In this document: positions 22,539-34,548 of the stretch, piece by piece
Layout: each line of letters starts with the position of its first letter
Numbering within the stretch: position 1 is the stretch's first letter
NCBI GenBank assembly: GCA_039704465.1
Contig: JASFAU010000003.1
Span: 1,550,001 to 1,614,000 of the forward strand
DNA from: Plasmodiophora brassicae
Lineage: Eukaryota; Endomyxa; Phytomyxea; Plasmodiophorida; Plasmodiophoridae
Direction: 5' to 3'
Length of the DNA: 64,000 nucleotides
Position numbers and translations under genes: made by a program
The notes under the pieces: generated by a model
The model's database searches: none
What the model was told of the DNA's origin: nothing
Seen by the model: the letters and a program-made list of their open reading frames with translations, nothing else

Positions 22539-25500
22539 CTACTCGGTGCTTTCGTTGCCAACCACAGTCACTGCTGCATCTGCTAGAGAAATGTTGGCAA
22601 GGTGGCGGTTGGCAGCGTCCAAGACGATTTTCGGCGTCAACCTGTCAGTAATCTCAACAAGGCGAATAGCGGGAAGAGTATAGGATCGCCCACCTCAACA
22701 GACGAGAGCGATGCTCCAAACGTTGCTCACGGGTAATACCCTCAATAAACTCGAGACGGCCCTGAGACGCTGGATGGATCGGCGCATCAAGCGATGAGAA
22801 GATGGACAGAATAGCTTGCTCGACGCGTTCTTCCGTTATGTTCGCTTCGTCGCAGCACCTCAGATCGATATCAGTAACCCTGACCAGTTAAAATGATAGC
22901 AGCGTATTACCAGACGCAAGCAGACAGGAAGGCCTGAAGTGTTTCGTCAAGGTTCGGGTCCCGATAGGAGAAGAACGTCAGTGCGCCGTCTGAAGACCAG
23001 GATGCCCCGCCGCCGTACGCTCCGCCTTTCTCCCGAAGCTCGCGATGCATGTATTCGGTGGACATGATACGCATGACAGTGCGAAGCGGTGCACTGTCTT
23101 CGTGACCGTAAGGAACGCAGCACGGGACAGCCATGGCGACGTTGTTCACTTCCAATGGAATGCCAACGAAGTGCCTCAGATCCTCGTTCGGCGGCAAGAA
23201 TTGCCAGGCGCTGTCGATATCCCTGAAGAAAGCGTTATCCATGCATGGCATTGATAAACAAAGCCAATCTATACCCAGTTGCCCTTGCTGTGCCAGGGAC
23301 AAACCTGTCGAGGCACTTGTACACTTGAGGAGCAACTTCAGTAATCAAAGCCGGATCGGCAACAACGTTACTACGACGCAAGTGTATGCTGGAAGCGATT
23401 GTCGACAGGTCGTGGGATAACTGATCGAGCGTTGCGACGCTCGTTGATTCCGAGCTTATCCTGATATCACGATTAGCTCACACGAAGGGAATGCGCAATT
23501 GCCCACCCACTTGGCTGCCAACGTGTTCATGAGCGACGCGTTGGTCAGGCCACTGAAACGCTCTTTCGCAGATAAGCACGGCGACCAGCGCGCGGCGGCA
23601 TGCATTCTCGCATAAACGTGTCCACTCTCCACCTTCAGGCTGGTCAGCATATAGCATCGAGACGCGGATGCCTCAAACGAACGTACAATGTCAGCAGAAA
23701 GTGACGCGGCAATATCAGTGATCAGCTGACGCAAGCGGCCCTTGTCGTTGAAATCCGCTGACGTTGCAATATCGCCGAGTAAAGACAAGGCTGCCTCCGA
23801 GTTTTCCTTCAGACACGACGTACGGAACGTGATGGACTAACACTCATAAGGAGACCCTTCGCGCGTATTATTCATGCAGGTACCTCGGAATGGGTTGACA
23901 GACTGTAGATAGGGCTAAACAGATGCAGCGACGCGGATACCCCACCAGTGTACAGTGATCGAAGATGGGACATTTCCTCATACGATTTCCCAGCAGCACC
24001 CAGGGAAGCCACGACGCTGTGCCAAATGAATAAGGAATGGCCATATCAGACTTCAACGCAGGCTCACCTGCAGAAGAGAGGAAGCAGATGGCGCAGGTGG
24101 GTAGGGACGTTCTCAGTCTCGAACAGCAGGTCTGTGTAAACCAGGCCATTCGTAGGCTGATGGACAAAGAAGGATTTGATATCTCCTATACACATACTGT
24201 GAGGCCCAGCGTGGCGTATGCCAGCATTCACATTTCCGACGGCGAGGGACGTCGACAGTAATATCGGTGCACTCATTTGGGTTCTCAGGAGGAATGTCAG
24301 AGGTATGCAATGTCGGTAAACAGCGCGTATCCTGTGGTTTCTCCTGCGCCTCCCCAAGTGCTTGCGCTTCTTCCACAATGTGTTCAGGGATCGGCGTGCT
24401 CTTCAACTTCTCGTCCTCAGCGGCAATCTTGTTGGAGATATAGTCGGGGTCCGCCTCCATCACCAGAGTAAGCTGGTGAGCTTCAGCAGACATCAGATAG
24501 CGTATCGACATAAAGAGCACCGGTTCTCACTGTTATCGAAGAGATGCCGTCGCATAAGCTGTTCCAGATATGGACCACGGGACATTCGAGTCGAAATCTC
24601 CTTCAGATGGGCTTCTAGCTGCATAGCAGGAAGTGGTGGCTTTCCGTGAAGCCATCGTGGCATAACTCGATTTAAAATGTTGAGGCCAAACTGCGTCCGA
24701 ATTTCCTGTTGGCTCAGACGATATCGGTGAAGAATCGCGTCTACGCGCTTAGACTCAAATCCGCTCAGCATACAATCGCGTATGGTCGACCTGATGATAT
24801 CGGCAACCTTGTCGACATCACTAGAGGCAACGCCTTGCAAGCCAACCGACCAGACTAACTGCCGCATTGGCATCAAGCCCGTTACTGAGGAGAACCCGGA
24901 GCCGATGTTGGGTGCTATCAACGCCCGGTGCATTGGAGAATCAGATCCGTGAAGCAGGAGATTAGATATCAATGAAAAGGCGGTCACGTCAACCGGATCT
25001 GCTGACGGGATGTCCATGCAGAGGAACGACTTGGTGACAGTAGTCTGCTTCTGTGGGTCAATGACCTGGATGGACACATTATTCAGTCGCTCTGCAAGCT
25101 AGTAGGGTCCGCTATATCAGTACTGAACCATTGAATCCGGTGGACCCTTGAAACGGTAAGGAGCAGGGGCCTTGTCGAACGGGAACTGCAAGCTAACTTC
25201 CGTGTTTACGTCACATCGTTCGAACCGCGATAGAACGGTTTCGTTGAGGTACCGCAGCTGAGGAGGAAGGTCGCCGTACCTATTGACACAATAAGCGGCG
25301 GATATGGACGAGGGCCAGGCGACATTACGAAAAGAAGCGGGCGTTGCTGGGGTGGTAATGTCGCCGGTGGAACTCGACTAACTCTTCATGCGTTAAGGAC
25401 GTAATTGCATGCGGTTCGCCACCGGAATTGAATCGGTAAGCCGAATGGGGGAACATTCGGGAACATAGTTCCTGATGCAAGACGGATGCTAGAGCCGCGT

Positions 25501-26365
25501 ACATCAGATACTGTTGTTCACATGGCATAGCAGAAGGCACCTGGATCGGACATAGCCCCTTTCATCTCGTTGTACACGATACCCTTGATCTGAACTGGCG
25601 ACTCCGGGCTGTGCCAGATTTCGTGTTCCAGACGGTGCCCTGTTCATTGCATGTGCCTAAGTACAGAACGATGTACCGCAAACAGCTGTACGCAGACAGA
25701 CCTTCCTGTCGAAAGTCGTTGTATGTCAGAAGCGGATTAAAAACGGCGTCACAGTACACGCTGAGAAGGTTGCCGAAATCTTCGACGTGCGAAGTCGAGA
25801 ACGGATACCTGCGCGCGAGCGTCACCGTCAGAACGTTCTCCGGCAACGTCACCGGCAACGTCATCACTACATTGTGTAATCCGGGCCAGTCAGCGCGTTC
25901 ATGAAATTCTGAAGGGACCGTCGAAGCATGTGGAAGAACGGATCGCGCACTGGGAATTGCTTCGAGCCGCAAAGCGCGGTGTGCTCGAGGATATGGGCGA
26001 CACCTATCGCCACGCATCAGGAGAACGTAACCAGCAATCGTCGATCATGACGCACTTACCATTGTCTGAGGTTGGCGGCGTACGAAAGATGACGGCGAAC
26101 GTATTGTTGGTGTCGGCCGTATCGATATGGACGTACTCTGCACCTGTCCGCTCATGCACCATCTGGGGGCAACATCAGCACGCTGCGGTTCACATTCCGC
26201 AACGAACATTCCAACCTGCAACATGTGCATGTCGTACGGTGGCACCGGGTCGATCGCATTGACGCGGAACCCTTCGATCAGGTCGCCGACCTTGACAGGC
26301 AGTGGACGCCGAGCGGCGCCCCGCGCCAGAGACGCCGATGTCGCCAATCCTCGACGCAACATCAT
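22539..26365 (-). CDS. Presequence protease PreP/Cym1 (M16C metallopeptidase), 992 aa
   Basis: Sixteen exons: 26365-26216, 26162-26060, 26003-25871, 25808-25702, 25639-25541, 25488-25329, 25279-25146, 25091-24531, 24480-24273, 24196-24068, 24016-23884, 23836-23511, 23460-23305, 23222-22911, 22858-22694, 22641-22539; the total is exactly 993 codons. It degrades cleaved presequences in the mitochondrial matrix. The N-terminus [20 protein letters not shown] is a typical matrix-targeting sequence. The inverted zinc motif HILEH (about residues 88-92) follows [19 protein letters not shown]. Later family blocks are [32 protein letters not shown] and [17 protein letters not shown]. Length equals the family norm. 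Convergent with the kinesin gene (295-bp gap). Confidence 0.95.
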
Positions 26366-27670
26366 CTACGGAGTCCCCCGACGGCGCTGCAGCTTCAGAC
26401 GGTCCGAGCCAGGTACATCTACGCGAAGGCCCCTTCCCACTTCGAGCTCAGCGCGCACGCGCCGATGACCCGACGTCGTGCGACCGCTTTGGTGCCACCC
26501 ATGGCGCGGGCAGGGCCGAATACTTGCGCGTGCAAGCACAATTCCGCGCCGGCAGCCGTTGGGCTTGATTGCAGCTTGGGCGTCTGCATTCTCACGAGCC
26601 CATTCGCCACTGCATTCATCGGTAGCACAGTCTCCATTGTCGCACAATCGCCTGGTATGCAACTGGAACGGATCCCTACCTGCTAGGTACTACTAACATC
26701 ACCTTGGTCCGGTTTCAGATATTCTCCGGCCGGTCGGGTTGCCATTCAGACAATATTCATCCGTCGCAGCTTTGCGACATCGACTTGGGGTCGATCGGGA
26801 GGCAACCGACACCTCCACCCACCTATACTCTGTATGTACCATTGTGCGGCGTTGAAGTGCGATGCACCGGCCACCGGCTCCGTTGGCGACATGATTACAT
26901 ATATCCTTAACATCATCCACTGATCTGTGCTGGTAGAGATAAGCCAGATGATACAGCCGCATGGTCCTGGCTATAAAACGGCAGGCTAGGGATCCGCGCA
27001 GTGCAGCGGGACTTGCCGTCCAGGCTTGCCAGTCATTCCTTATCCGCAGCATTCAACCAACGGCGATCGGCAACGCGCGCATCTGCATGTCATCAATGGC
27101 TTGTAAAAACTGACCCAGAGTGATGTTCTACAATTCCATTGAAGAGTTTCAGGACCGATCTGGCTGCACGATCAACCTGTCTGGAGTGTCACCCGGAGCA
27201 CAGAGAAGGTGATTTCTGTTGGATTTTTTTGACCAGAAATCGAAGCCTCGCTAAAATCATTTTGGGAGCCGGACTGCGTCATCATGACTCCGAACGCGGG
27301 CGAACGGTCATTTACAGCCGCCGTGGCCGCAGATGACTACGAGTCGGCGTCGGCGGGTCGATGATGATGCGTGCACACGCTGCCACTGGAAGCCATGTTC
27401 GACTGCTGCCGTATCCGTAACCAGTGATTCGTTCCGGACCAATGGTTCATGTGGCGTCTTTCTACCACGAAAGCGGTTGCGGTTGGGGACGCGTTGTTCT
27501 TGCAGCCTGGATACAGTCATGCGGGTACAGGGCCGGCATGTTCTTGCGTTCCTTGGCATTTCTGTGGACTTGTCGAGAATCGCCCGTAAGAGTCGTCCAT
27601 TAGTTTAGCCCTTATACAACCACGTGATACTGGCATCCATATTGTAGGAGTTAACCGGCAATGGTGCAGA
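26366..27670. other. 1.3-kb region without a confident gene
   Basis: Contains short ATG-initiated frames on the minus strand (about 26619-26419, Arg/Ala-rich, and about 26962-26699) and none with a recognised domain. It must hold the PreP promoter on its left side and the promoter of the 27671 gene on its right. Confidence 0.5.
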
Positions 27671-28627
27671 ATGACGCTACCATTAATGGATAACCGCGAC
27701 GTTCTGTTCTTCAACTGGGGCGGCCGGGATCGTTTCTTTGATAGCGTTTCGTGCCGGTGGCTAACATCGCGGTCCATCAGAAATGACATGGAAGTTCGCA
27801 TTGTCGCTCCAATCGATGACTTCGCGCGAGATGTTCTCTTTACGAGACTGTTCCAGAAACAGTTGTTGCTTCGCGACGTTGGCCCCCTCGTCAGGTACCT
27901 TTATGAGCATTTCCGAAGTGGTTCACCCAGCGAAGTGGAGGAACACGTCAATTCGTTTCTTCGAACAGTCGTATTTGCGAGGATTGGCGCCGCGCTATAC
28001 ATCGCGTTCGGCCGCGCGGACCGGTCAAAGGTTCATTACTTGCTCCACCTAATTCGAGTTAGCGACGACGGCGTTGTTACTCAACTGGGTCCTGATGCGT
28101 TCAACGACGCCCAGCACTTCCCGATTGTTCCCGTGCATGCAATGCGTTTTCGTGGATTCATCTTGTTCGGCATTAGGGCAATTGATGACAAGGTTACGCA
28201 TCGGTTCCGTGGCATCAACCTCGAAACATGCACGTGGACCGACCTTCCGCCGCCGCCTGGTTTGAAGCTGTTCGACTCGCACAGCCTGACAGTTTGGCAA
28301 GATAACGTGATTTTCACCAAGGTAGAAAGTGTTGACGACAGCAAGGTATCAACCATCTGGAAAATGGCCCTCGTTAACGACAAGTTCCAGTGGATCCACC
28401 TACCCGAACTTCCAGGTGACTGCGTCGGCCAAGTCCTCCTGGGCAACCTCCACGAGAACCTCATCGCCATAACCTGGGGAGCAGTCCACGCCCTGCTTCG
28501 CGACCAACCCACTTCCTGGAAACTCCTATGGGCACAGATGCCCGCAGATTCTCCACAGCTCGAAACCCACCTTGACCTCGACTACCGCCTCCCATGGCCT
28601 GTGCCATTAAAATCCGTACCACGTTGA
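27671..28627 (+). CDS. Kelch-repeat-like hypothetical protein, 318 aa, intronless
   Basis: A single exon opens at ATG 27671. The C-terminal two thirds contains spaced hydrophobic/aromatic blocks resembling a degenerate beta-propeller: INLETCTWTDLPPPPGLKLF, SHSLTVWQDNVIFTKVES, IWKMALVNDKFQWIHLPELP and ITWGAVHALLRDQPTSWKLL. The N-terminal third (about residues 1-120) is helical and could be an F-box- or BTB-like region, but I see no convincing motif. A substrate-recognition adaptor role is possible but unproven. Confidence 0.72.
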   Translation: MTLPLMDNRDVLFFNWGGRDRFFDSVSCRWLTSRSIRNDMEVRIVAPIDDFARDVLFTRLFQKQLLLRDVGPLVRYLYEHFRSGSPSEVEEHVNSFLRTVVFARIGAALYIAFGRADRSKVHYLLHLIRVSDDGVVTQLGPDAFNDAQHFPIVPVHAMRFRGFILFGIRAIDDKVTHRFRGINLETCTWTDLPPPPGLKLFDSHSLTVWQDNVIFTKVESVDDSKVSTIWKMALVNDKFQWIHLPELPGDCVGQVLLGNLHENLIAITWGAVHALLRDQPTSWKLLWAQMPADSPQLETHLDLDYRLPWPVPLKSVPR

Positions 28628-28754
28628 AAGCACGAATATCCTTTTCATTTCTCCGAATCTCCCAATGTCTGGCGTCCTTCATAAGGTATACCTTGCGGAG
28701 TCCGTACGGTAACGTTAGCGATAGCCGACAGCGAAACGCAGGCCGTCGCCAACA

Positions 28755-29892
28755 ATGGCATCTACCGTTGTCGTTGGTGACCTGAATGATCAGTACACGC
28801 TGTCAGTCCTGTCAGCATTGCCGCAGTCGGCATTCGAAGACGCAACAGCGGAAGGGGTTGTTCTGCGCATTAACGGCCAAGTGTACGACGGGTTCCCGTC
28901 GATCGTGAACCACCTTGGCGGCGACAGCAAGCTCATTGCAATGGCGGCGGCGCACGAGTTCAACAAACTCGATGATTACTTGCTCACTAGAACTTTTCTC
29001 GAAGGGTTCGTTGAACAGCCCCCGGCAGTTGTGCTCTATTAACATCGCAACACAGGAAAACGCTGTCTCAGACGGACCTGCTTGTATTTGGGATATTGTA
29101 CAAGGAGATCCCTGAGATTAAGGACAAGGCTTTGCTTGATCTGAGCTGCCTCCTGCGCTGGTTCAATCACGTTCAGCATATTCGATGTGCTTCGCCGCAC
29201 TTTCCGATGAGTGAGTGTCCGACTTCATGCTTGGGAACGAATTGTGACGCTCTGTGGTGATCAGTCGCGATTAAGACTGTTATTGAAGCACCGACGAATG
29301 CAAAGGACAAGAAACAGAAGAAGGCGAAAGCTCCTGAGGTAGCGACGTCGAACGATGCTGCCGTCTTCGATATTCGGGTTGGCCGGGTCGTGGAAGTTGC
29401 AGGTCATCAACTCGTTGGTATGTCCTCGATCAGACTAACGTTGCTATAGGGCACGACACCGACGAGCGGCTCTACGTCGAGAAGATCGACTTGGGCGAAA
29501 GCACTGGGCCAAGACAGGTTGTGTCTGGACTGGCAAAGCATGTCCCGATTGAGGGCATGCGCCAGCGTCTGGTGTGCGTTCTGGTAAACATAGAACCATG
29601 CGAGATCAAGGGCACCGCTTCTTCCGGCCTCGTCTTGTGCGCATCCAACGCCGACCGTTCCACCATCGAACCCCTCCGCCCTCCTTCCAACGCCCAGGTC
29701 GGCGAAAAGGTCGCATTCGCTGGCACGGACGGCATAGCGCCGGAGGCTGTCCTCAAGAAGCGCAAGCTCGACAAGCTCTGGAAACTCCTGAAGACGAACG
29801 ATAGCGCCGTCGCCACCTGCGCCGGCGTCCCGTTCACGACGTCGGCCGGCCCTGTCACCGTCGATACCCTGCGCAACGCCCAGATCAAATGA
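28755..29892 (+). CDS. AIMP1/Arc1p-like tRNA-binding cofactor, 328 aa
   Basis: Four exons: 28755-29005, 29056-29210, 29265-29402, 29450-29892. The N-terminal part resembles the GST-C-like interaction domain of the multi-synthetase complex (LDDYLLTRTFLEGKTLSQTD, LLVFGILYKEIPEIKDK). A Lys-rich linker follows (AKDKKQKKAKAP). Then comes the EMAPII/OB tRNA-binding domain: FDIRVGRVVEVAGHDTDERL, YVEKIDLGE, RQVVSGLAKHVP. It would tether aminoacyl-tRNA synthetases and deliver tRNA. Intron 3 carries a textbook GACTAACG branch site. A free-standing TyrRS or MetRS appendage is excluded because no catalytic domain is present. Confidence 0.9.
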
Positions 29893-30085
29893 GCGCAATC
29901 ATCCTGGACTGTAATGAAAACATCGTCATCACCATCAGCGAAGTCCTCGCCGCCCCCCCCCGCAGTCGCGGACTGCTGCAGGTGCTGCTGCTGCTGCTGC
30001 GCGGCACGTAACGTAAACCCGGGGTGCGGACTGCACTGGTGGTGCGGGTGCGCGGGCTCCGGCTCCCCCCTCAGTCGACGTCGCC

Positions 30086-32172
30086 ATGTTGTCGTTTCCG
30101 CATGCGGGGCGCCGCCTCTCGGCTCTGGCGCGCGTCGTGCCACGCACGTTCGACTTCAATGTGGAGCAGCTGGCAATGCCGAGAGTGGAAAACACGCGCG
30201 TGCGACCGAGGCGCAGGTCGGATGGCGAAGTCCCCGGTACCGGGCTGTGCACGACTGCGGCGTGTCGCGAGACCTGACAGGGTTCCCGTAGATGGAGTTA
30301 CACAACATCGCAGTCAGATCATCTTCAATACGAAGCAGAAGGCGTATGACCCTCTGGGCGCTCTCAGGGACCAGCACGTGAAAAGGGTGACCACCACGCG
30401 GTCGATCTGGGATCGCCGACGCTTGGGCGACGAACGCGAAGAGGTCGCCAAGATAATGGAAGGCGGGCACAACGTCAAGACGTACACGTTGCTGCTGAAG
30501 TTCTACAGCGCTCGTGGCAATCCGGGCAAAACACTGCAGACGTTCGAGGCCATGAAAGCCAAAGGGCTGGAGCCGAACGATCTAGCGTACGCTGCCGTCC
30601 TGAATGGCCTTGTCGTGTTCGAGGACAGTAGGACGGCAGAAGCAACCGACGATTACCTTCAGAAGCAGCGTAATGTCTCGGGTTCTGTCAGGAGACGTTT
30701 CCGTACCCGCTTACCCTATTTGCACAGAACCTTGGTACGAGGTTGCCTGTCGGATCTGGAGCCAGATGGGACCTGCGCAGAAGTCGTCACGTCATGTGTA
30801 CCCTGCGATGCTGAAGGTCTGTGCGGCGGCCGCGCAGGCCGACCATGCCGTTCAGCTGCTCGACCACATGAGGCAGGGCGGCATCGCGATCAGCAGCGTA
30901 GGTGATCTCATGGCCGCACCCATCCCGTTCCACCACGCTAACGTCAACTTCAGATTGCACTTGAGCGCGCTGTCATGGCTTGTTCGCGGAACAATCAGCT
31001 CACACGCGCGTGGGACACAGTATGATGGCGCGCCACCACAGATTGTTCATTACGTGTTCTCATTCGGCTTCAGTTCACGGAATACAGGTGCAATGTCGGA
31101 ATAGTCTCGCAAGCGCTGTACACGCGCGTGATGCACGTTGCGGGTCAATGCCGAATGGTCGCCAAAGCCGTTGTTCTATTTGAAGAGTATATGCAAGTGG
31201 TATGGTCACCTCGACACGGTCCTGCGCTTGCAAACTCTCAGCCATACGCAATCCAGGGCTACAAGGTTGGAGCATTGCAGTACAACATGCTTATCCATGC
31301 AGCTGCAAAGTCGGGGCACTCCCGGCAGTACGCGATCGATCTCTACGAGCGCATGCGGAATGACGCGACGATCGTTCCGACACCGTACACATTTTCGTCA
31401 GTCATGGTGGCGTGTGCTCGTCTTGGAAATCTCGACATGGCACTACAAGTTCTGGCGTCGATGTCCGCCCATCCAATAGACGACAAGGTGCTGCTTCAGG
31501 TCTGTCGTTGATTACTCTGCCGTCAATGTCTGGCCTGATTGTTCCATAGAACATATTCCATCAGTTTTTGGGAGCGATAACCCGATCCCAGAAGACTACG
31601 CCGGGCCCATATCAGCTTCACGTTTCTGCGCCTCCCGGGCAACCTCAGTTCCTGACGCTTCAAGACCGCGCTCGTCTCGCTGAGGAAATGGTGGAGGCCA
31701 TGCAGATCCGGTACTGAGGTTGCTTGTCGAGTCTATCGTGCCGGTCTTTGACACGTCCGTCAGGTACGATCTTCCATTGACAAGCAAAACGCTGGCGGCG
31801 CTCGTCCACGTCTACATTTCTGGGCGGATGGTTGATGGAGCGTTCTCTGTCATCGAGTCGTTCAAAGACCTGCATCAAGTTCTTCCGGATTACTACTGCT
31901 GCCGAGCAATGATCCGCGAGCATATCCGAGCGATCATCGCCCCCGAAAAGGCGGAACTGGATCGGATACGGAACAGTTCCTGGTGGAACCCCGATCCAGA
32001 CACGACCGAGAAGTTACGAAAATGGGGAATGAGCGTCGTTAGGCGACCATGCGGCGTCAAGGCTCTGGAATTCTTACTGTCGAAGCCAGCGACCGCACTG
32101 TCGCCGCCAGGGGTGCCCGACGATGCTTGGAAAGACCAACCAGGTTCAGATTCAATGGTTTTACATGCGTAG
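30086..32172 (+). CDS. Mitochondrial pentatricopeptide-repeat (PPR) protein, 583 aa
   Basis: Seven exons: 30086-30216, 30281-30669, 30728-30897, 30954-31019, 31074-31499, 31550-31710, 31764-32172. The N-terminus MLSFPHAGRRLSALARVVPR is a mitochondrial presequence. PPR-type helix pairs include HNVKTYTLLLKFYSARGNPG, KTLQTFEAMKAKGLEPNDLA, YNMLIHAAAKSGHS with AIDLYERM, and PYTFSSVMVACARLGNLDMA. PPR proteins bind organelle RNA and control its processing, stability or translation. No SMR, DYW or polymerase domain is visible. The start is the first ATG with a targeting signal. Confidence 0.88.
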
Positions 32173-32716
32173 TGACGGGGGAGGGCCGACTTTAGTATTA
32201 AACCATGAAGTGGCGCTACACAGCTCGTTTATGACGCCGTCAGTCGTTGCAGGCGGCACGGTAAATCCCGAAACATCTTCGTTTGAGGCCGAGACGGCTA
32301 TGAACAGAGTGCTAACCCTGCTAAATTCGAACGAGGACACCCAAACCACCTGCAGGAAGTGAATCGTCCAGCGAGTCGTTCGAGAAGAAACGGCAACGGT
32401 GGTTCTCCCACCGGGGAATGCCCATGGAGAAGAGCCCCCGCTTCTCGGGGTACCCTTTACCGTTTTTGCGACACAATTGCGTCGCAAATTCGGGATTTCG
32501 ATTTTCTGACATTCATTGCGCAGACTGGTGAGGTTATTCGCATCTGAAAATTTTACTGGGCGACCCGACCATGCATTTCTCCAAATAAACGAAATTATAA
32601 CTTCCTATCAAAATTCCATGAAAAGTTATCGGACATTGAAAGTTAGTCACGATCGTGTCTAGGTCTGGTCAAAAGCAGTCCCGCCAAATTCTGAGCGTAC
32701 TGTAGGTCAAAGCACA
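32173..32716. other. AT-rich intergenic tract with near-palindromic motif
   Basis: Base composition drops sharply to AT-rich from about 32450. A near-palindrome TGCGACACAATTGCGTCGCA lies at 32467-32486 and a half copy (CACGATCGTGTC) near 32648. No gene is seen. It probably marks the left flank of a transposon-derived segment. Confidence 0.55.
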
Positions 32717-34202
32717 ATGGCCGGCGCAGCAGATGTCGGAGGGGATGCTGGCATACCCAGACGACAGTACAAGTGCTCGTATTGCAAGGCGCTCGGTCAC
32801 AATCGCATGACATGTTCGTCGCGGAAGGGGTCAGGCGGAGGTCCTGCGGGAGATCAATCTCTGGCAGGCAGTGGCAGCGCACCAGCAGCTCCAGCTCCTA
32901 ACCGTACACCTCTAGGAGGTAATAGGCAATGTTCAAGTCGCGACAGATTTGCTCACTGGTCCTTGATGTCGCAGATAACGCCCAAGATGTCGGTGAGGGT
33001 CATGCTGACGACGACATCGGAGTGGACCAAGTCGAAAGAGGCGAAGTGCTTCACGTCTTTGCGCCAGAAACCGACTCTGACGGCTCAGAATCCAATCCAG
33101 ATCCGTACGAGGCCCAGCCAGTCGAGGTTGACGCTTCCGATGATGACGGCGATGATAACGATGGATCTGGCGTTGTTCAATTAGACGGTCATGGGCATCG
33201 TATTCGCGTACACGTTGGTCTCTGCGATACTGGCGCTAGATGGCGACCTTGTAGATGAACGTATACGGGTGGAATATCGAACATCCAGAGAGTATCTAGG
33301 ACGGAACGTTCCTGCTAGATATTCCAGTGTTTCTGAGCCGTGCCACGTACGGGTCCGCCCCGCACGAAGTTCGAAGGCGTGGACACACTAAGTGAGCACG
33401 ACGCCGTCCACTTGATCTTTGGGCAGTTCCTGGATACGTCCATGCTGAATACGATTGTACGTTGTACGAACATCTATGCTGCACAGGTCAAGTACGTACA
33501 CCGCGCGATTGGCGACCGTTGACTACTGCAGGGACTGAGAGAGTGGCTCGCTGTTGTCCTGTGCATGGGTTTGACCTAAATAACAGGAACGTAATATGCA
33601 CTCTAATGAGCGGACTGATCTTGAACGGCGACATTGTTGAGGTTTCGTTCGTTATCACCCTTTGCGGCGTGTCTATCGCGTCAACCACAGCGGAACTCGG
33701 CCGATATGAACGCGACTTCGCCTCCGTCACCTCGGCTCGGGCATCGGCATCGGATAATTCGTGAGCTTTGGCGACCACTTTCCGCTTGGCATAGCGTATG
33801 CACTTGTCGCACGCGAGAAACCCGGAGCTAACGCCTTTCCTAGCCGTTCTCGTCGAGGAACCCCGTGGGTGCCCGGAACTCGCCAACCGTGTGTGATCCA
33901 GGAATCCGGACGGCCTTGACGCGGCATACCGCCGCGCTCTCATGATCTGTGGCACCAGCTCCCGTTAAAGTTGTTCCATTTGGACAGCTACATATAAAGT
34001 TATGGCTTGCCCAAATTAGCGACGCGATCGTGTCGAAGCGACTTTCCGCATAATCTAACTTTTGTTATAATTGTCGTCTGGATGGGCTGAAACCATCTGT
34101 ATGCTCCTCGCGTCGTGTTCTATTCGAATCTGTTGGTCGGACGTTTCTACATGCGATATTCAAAAAGTTATTGCAGTTTCTATATGCGACACGATTGCGT
34201 CG
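32467..34202. mobile_element. Probable decayed piggyBac-like element bounded by repeated motif
   Basis: Copies of a near-palindromic GCGACACRATYGCGTCG motif lie at 32467-32486, 34019-34035 (inverted) and 34185-34202, with a half copy near 32648. They bracket the piggyBac-like coding pieces inside an AT-rich tract. No clean terminal inverted repeat with TTAA duplication was identified, so the element ends are approximate. Confidence 0.35.
32717..33579 (+). pseudogene. piggyBac-derived transposase gene or remnant
   Basis: Exon-like pieces 32717-32918 and 32975-33187 join in phase 1 and continue at 33240. They encode a CCHC-type knuckle (YKCSYCKALGHNRMTC), then an Asp/Glu-rich region. Downstream at about 33360-33486 is a piggyBac DDE_Tnp_1_7 start: FEGVDTLSEHDAVHLIFGQF, LNTIVRCTNIYAAQ. 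A further splice gives LREWLAVVLCMGL. Between 33300 and 33350 I could not keep a single frame, and the catalytic Asp residues are not found, so it is probably inactive. CCHC at the N-terminus differs from classic piggyBac, where the Cys-rich finger is C-terminal. Confidence 0.5.
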
Positions 34203-34548
34203 AAAACTCCGAAGCCATAAAGGGTTAACAAACGCCGATCACGCCTGAGCGACACAGCAGACGATGCTATCTGCGAATTGCAATCTTTCTGACAATAAAA
34301 ATCATCCAAATGAGGCAGTCGAGTTCCTTCATGCCTGACTCAGATCAGACCCGTGGACCTCAGGGGGTCAGAATCGACAGGTTCCTGGCCCCCGCCCGAC
34401 CCGGGTCGACCCGTTGACATTTGCCTGAGTCCATACGCGCAGTTCAGGGATTTGCGGACGCGTCTTGGCCTGGCCTGGAGCAGAGCAGATCGGGAGGAGC
34501 ATCCCGATGGTGCAGACGAGCCATCACGGGCGGTACCGGCGATCCGAA
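33580..34548. other. Transposon flank and upstream region of the ankyrin gene
   Basis: Left part contains out-of-frame fragments on both strands; the middle (33985-34320) is AT-rich with the motif copies noted above; the right part (34340-34548) is GC-rich and open and should contain the promoter of the Skp1-ankyrin gene. Confidence 0.45.

Noticed and set aside
25092..25145. 30-bp intron in PreP between GGATTCAATG and CTTGCAGAG
   Set aside because: A different pair of sites gives a normal 54-bp intron (25145-25092) and a better family match.
29935..30030. CTG/GCA triplet run as a coding polyglutamine or disease-like expansion
   Set aside because: It lies between the stop of the tRNA-binding gene and the start of the PPR gene; only about five perfect CTG units, no frame joins it to either gene.
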